Made by a program: the position numbers and the translations under genes. DNA of 6,303 nucleotides, from positions 1-6,303 of the forward strand of contig DAIDKA010000247.1 in the NCBI GenBank assembly GCA_027451085.1. Reading direction: 5' to 3'. A model generated the notes under the pieces. It saw nothing but the letters and a program-made list of their open reading frames with translations. It had not been told where the DNA came from and did not search any database. The stretch is from Gammaproteobacteria bacterium (GTDB lineage: Bacteria; Pseudomonadota; Gammaproteobacteria; Steroidobacterales; Steroidobacteraceae). Numbering within the stretch: position 1 is the stretch's first letter; the number at the start of each line of letters is the position of its first letter. Of the stretch, positions 5,806-6,303 are shown in pieces.

Positions 5806-5814
5806 TGGCGCGGA

Positions 5815-6303
5815 TCAGGGCCGCGTCTGCGTGCGCGCATAGGCGGTGTTCACCATCCGGTAACACGAGCAGGCCGCCGCTTCGAGCGCCCTTGCGTCCA
5901 GGATCTCGATCCGGCCCCGGTGATAGCTGATCAGCCCGCGCAGCTTCAGGGCGCTCGCCGCCTGCGTGACACCCACCCGCCGCTGGCCCAGCATGTGCGC
6001 GAGAAAATCGTGCGTGAGCGGAAACGTACCCGAACCGACCCGGTCCCGCGTCATCAACAGCCAGCGGGCCAGGCGCGCTTGCGTGCCATGGAAACGGTTG
6101 CAGGCTGCGGTCTGGGATATCTGCGCCATCAGTGCACAGGTGTAGCGGAACAGCGCACGCTGCAATGCCGGATTGCGCTCGAACTCGATCAGGAACGCGC
6201 CCGAGTCGATGGACAACGCCCGCCCTCCCCCTTGCACGAGCGCACGCACGCCGGAGATCCCGACGCCCAGGACGAACGGCAACCCGGCCATGCCCTCGTT
6301 GCC
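5815..6303 (-). CDS. Crp/Fnr family transcriptional regulator (second copy, N terminus outside window)
   Basis: The frame is open to the window edge, so only the C-terminal 162 residues are seen (GNEGMAGLPFVLG onward). The missing part is most of the effector-binding beta-roll. What remains is the end of that roll, the dimerisation helix (about 43-88) with QTAACNRFH, and a winged helix-turn-helix (about 95-133) with GQRRVGVTQAASALKLRGLI. The tail is ACSCYRMV. By hand alignment, 42 of 88 positions are identical to the regulator at 2377-3093 from QTA to the Cys-x-Cys-Tyr tail, so the two are paralogues. The signal is unknown. In place of the usual family GGETSPxRAxVQ the effector region reads VGISGVRALVQGGG, so its ligand pocket may differ from the first copy. 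The slipin gene follows in the same direction after 110 bp and may be controlled by it. Confidence 0.88.
   Translation of the reverse strand, partial: GNEGMAGLPFVLGVGISGVRALVQGGGRALSIDSGAFLIEFERNPALQRALFRYTCALMAQISQTAACNRFHGTQARLARWLLMTRDRVGSGTFPLTHDFLAHMLGQRRVGVTQAASALKLRGLISYHRGRIEILDARALEAAACSCYRMVNTAYARTQTRP

Noticed and set aside
5705..5866. Upstream extension of the slipin frame to a start at 5866
   Set aside because: It overlaps the end of the Crp-type gene, encodes Arg/His/Pro-rich sequence unlike any slipin, and a good ribosome binding site fixes the start at 5704.
1..6303. A new defence, mobile or biosynthetic system
   Set aside because: All six genes fall in known families, and I see no transposase, integrase, terminal repeats, CRISPR-type spacing, tRNA or toxin-antitoxin pair.

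Overview
This window looks like chromosomal DNA from a high-GC proteobacterium, most likely gammaproteobacterial. The reasons are strong GC preference at third codon positions, GGAG-type ribosome binding sites, and best-remembered resemblance of the proteins to proteobacterial families. This placement is from memory of the families, not from a search. No RNA genes, insertion sequences, CRISPR arrays or phage genes are visible.

Left third (1-2325, + strand): the 3' part of a Gldg-family (gliding-motility-type ABC transporter auxiliary) membrane protein is followed after 27 bp by a 4-carboxy-4-hydroxy-2-oxoadipate aldolase/oxaloacetate decarboxylase of the RraA-like fold. Both 5' ends are odd. 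The Gldg frame carries an in-frame TAG (16-18) where the family has a Glu codon. The aldolase has its Shine-Dalgarno in front of an ATT rather than an ATG. Each could be explained by one G-to-T change, so base-level sequence error or gene decay must be considered.

Middle (2377-3903): a Crp/Fnr-family regulator (- strand) is divergent from a membrane fatty acid hydroxylase/sterol desaturase-family protein (+ strand). The 204-bp region between them holds a TATAAT box for each direction, a CRP-geometry palindrome and a small perfect hairpin. This suggests, but does not prove, that the regulator controls its neighbour or itself.

Right half (3913-6303, all - strand): in transcription order, a second Crp/Fnr-family regulator cut by the window edge, a slipin (SPFH/band 7 membrane protein) and a divergent triose-phosphate isomerase paralogue. 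The isomerase keeps the catalytic Asn, Lys, His and Glu but has a remodelled loop 6. The isomerase and the hydroxylase converge tail to tail with only 9 bp between their stop codons.

Working together: the hydroxylase and slipin both act in the membrane and each adjoins a similar Crp-type regulator, so a membrane-adaptation theme is possible. The aldolase and isomerase are central or aromatic carbon enzymes without pathway partners here. I see no clearly new multi-gene system. The most interesting single items are the altered isomerase, the ATT start, the premature stop and the divergent control region.
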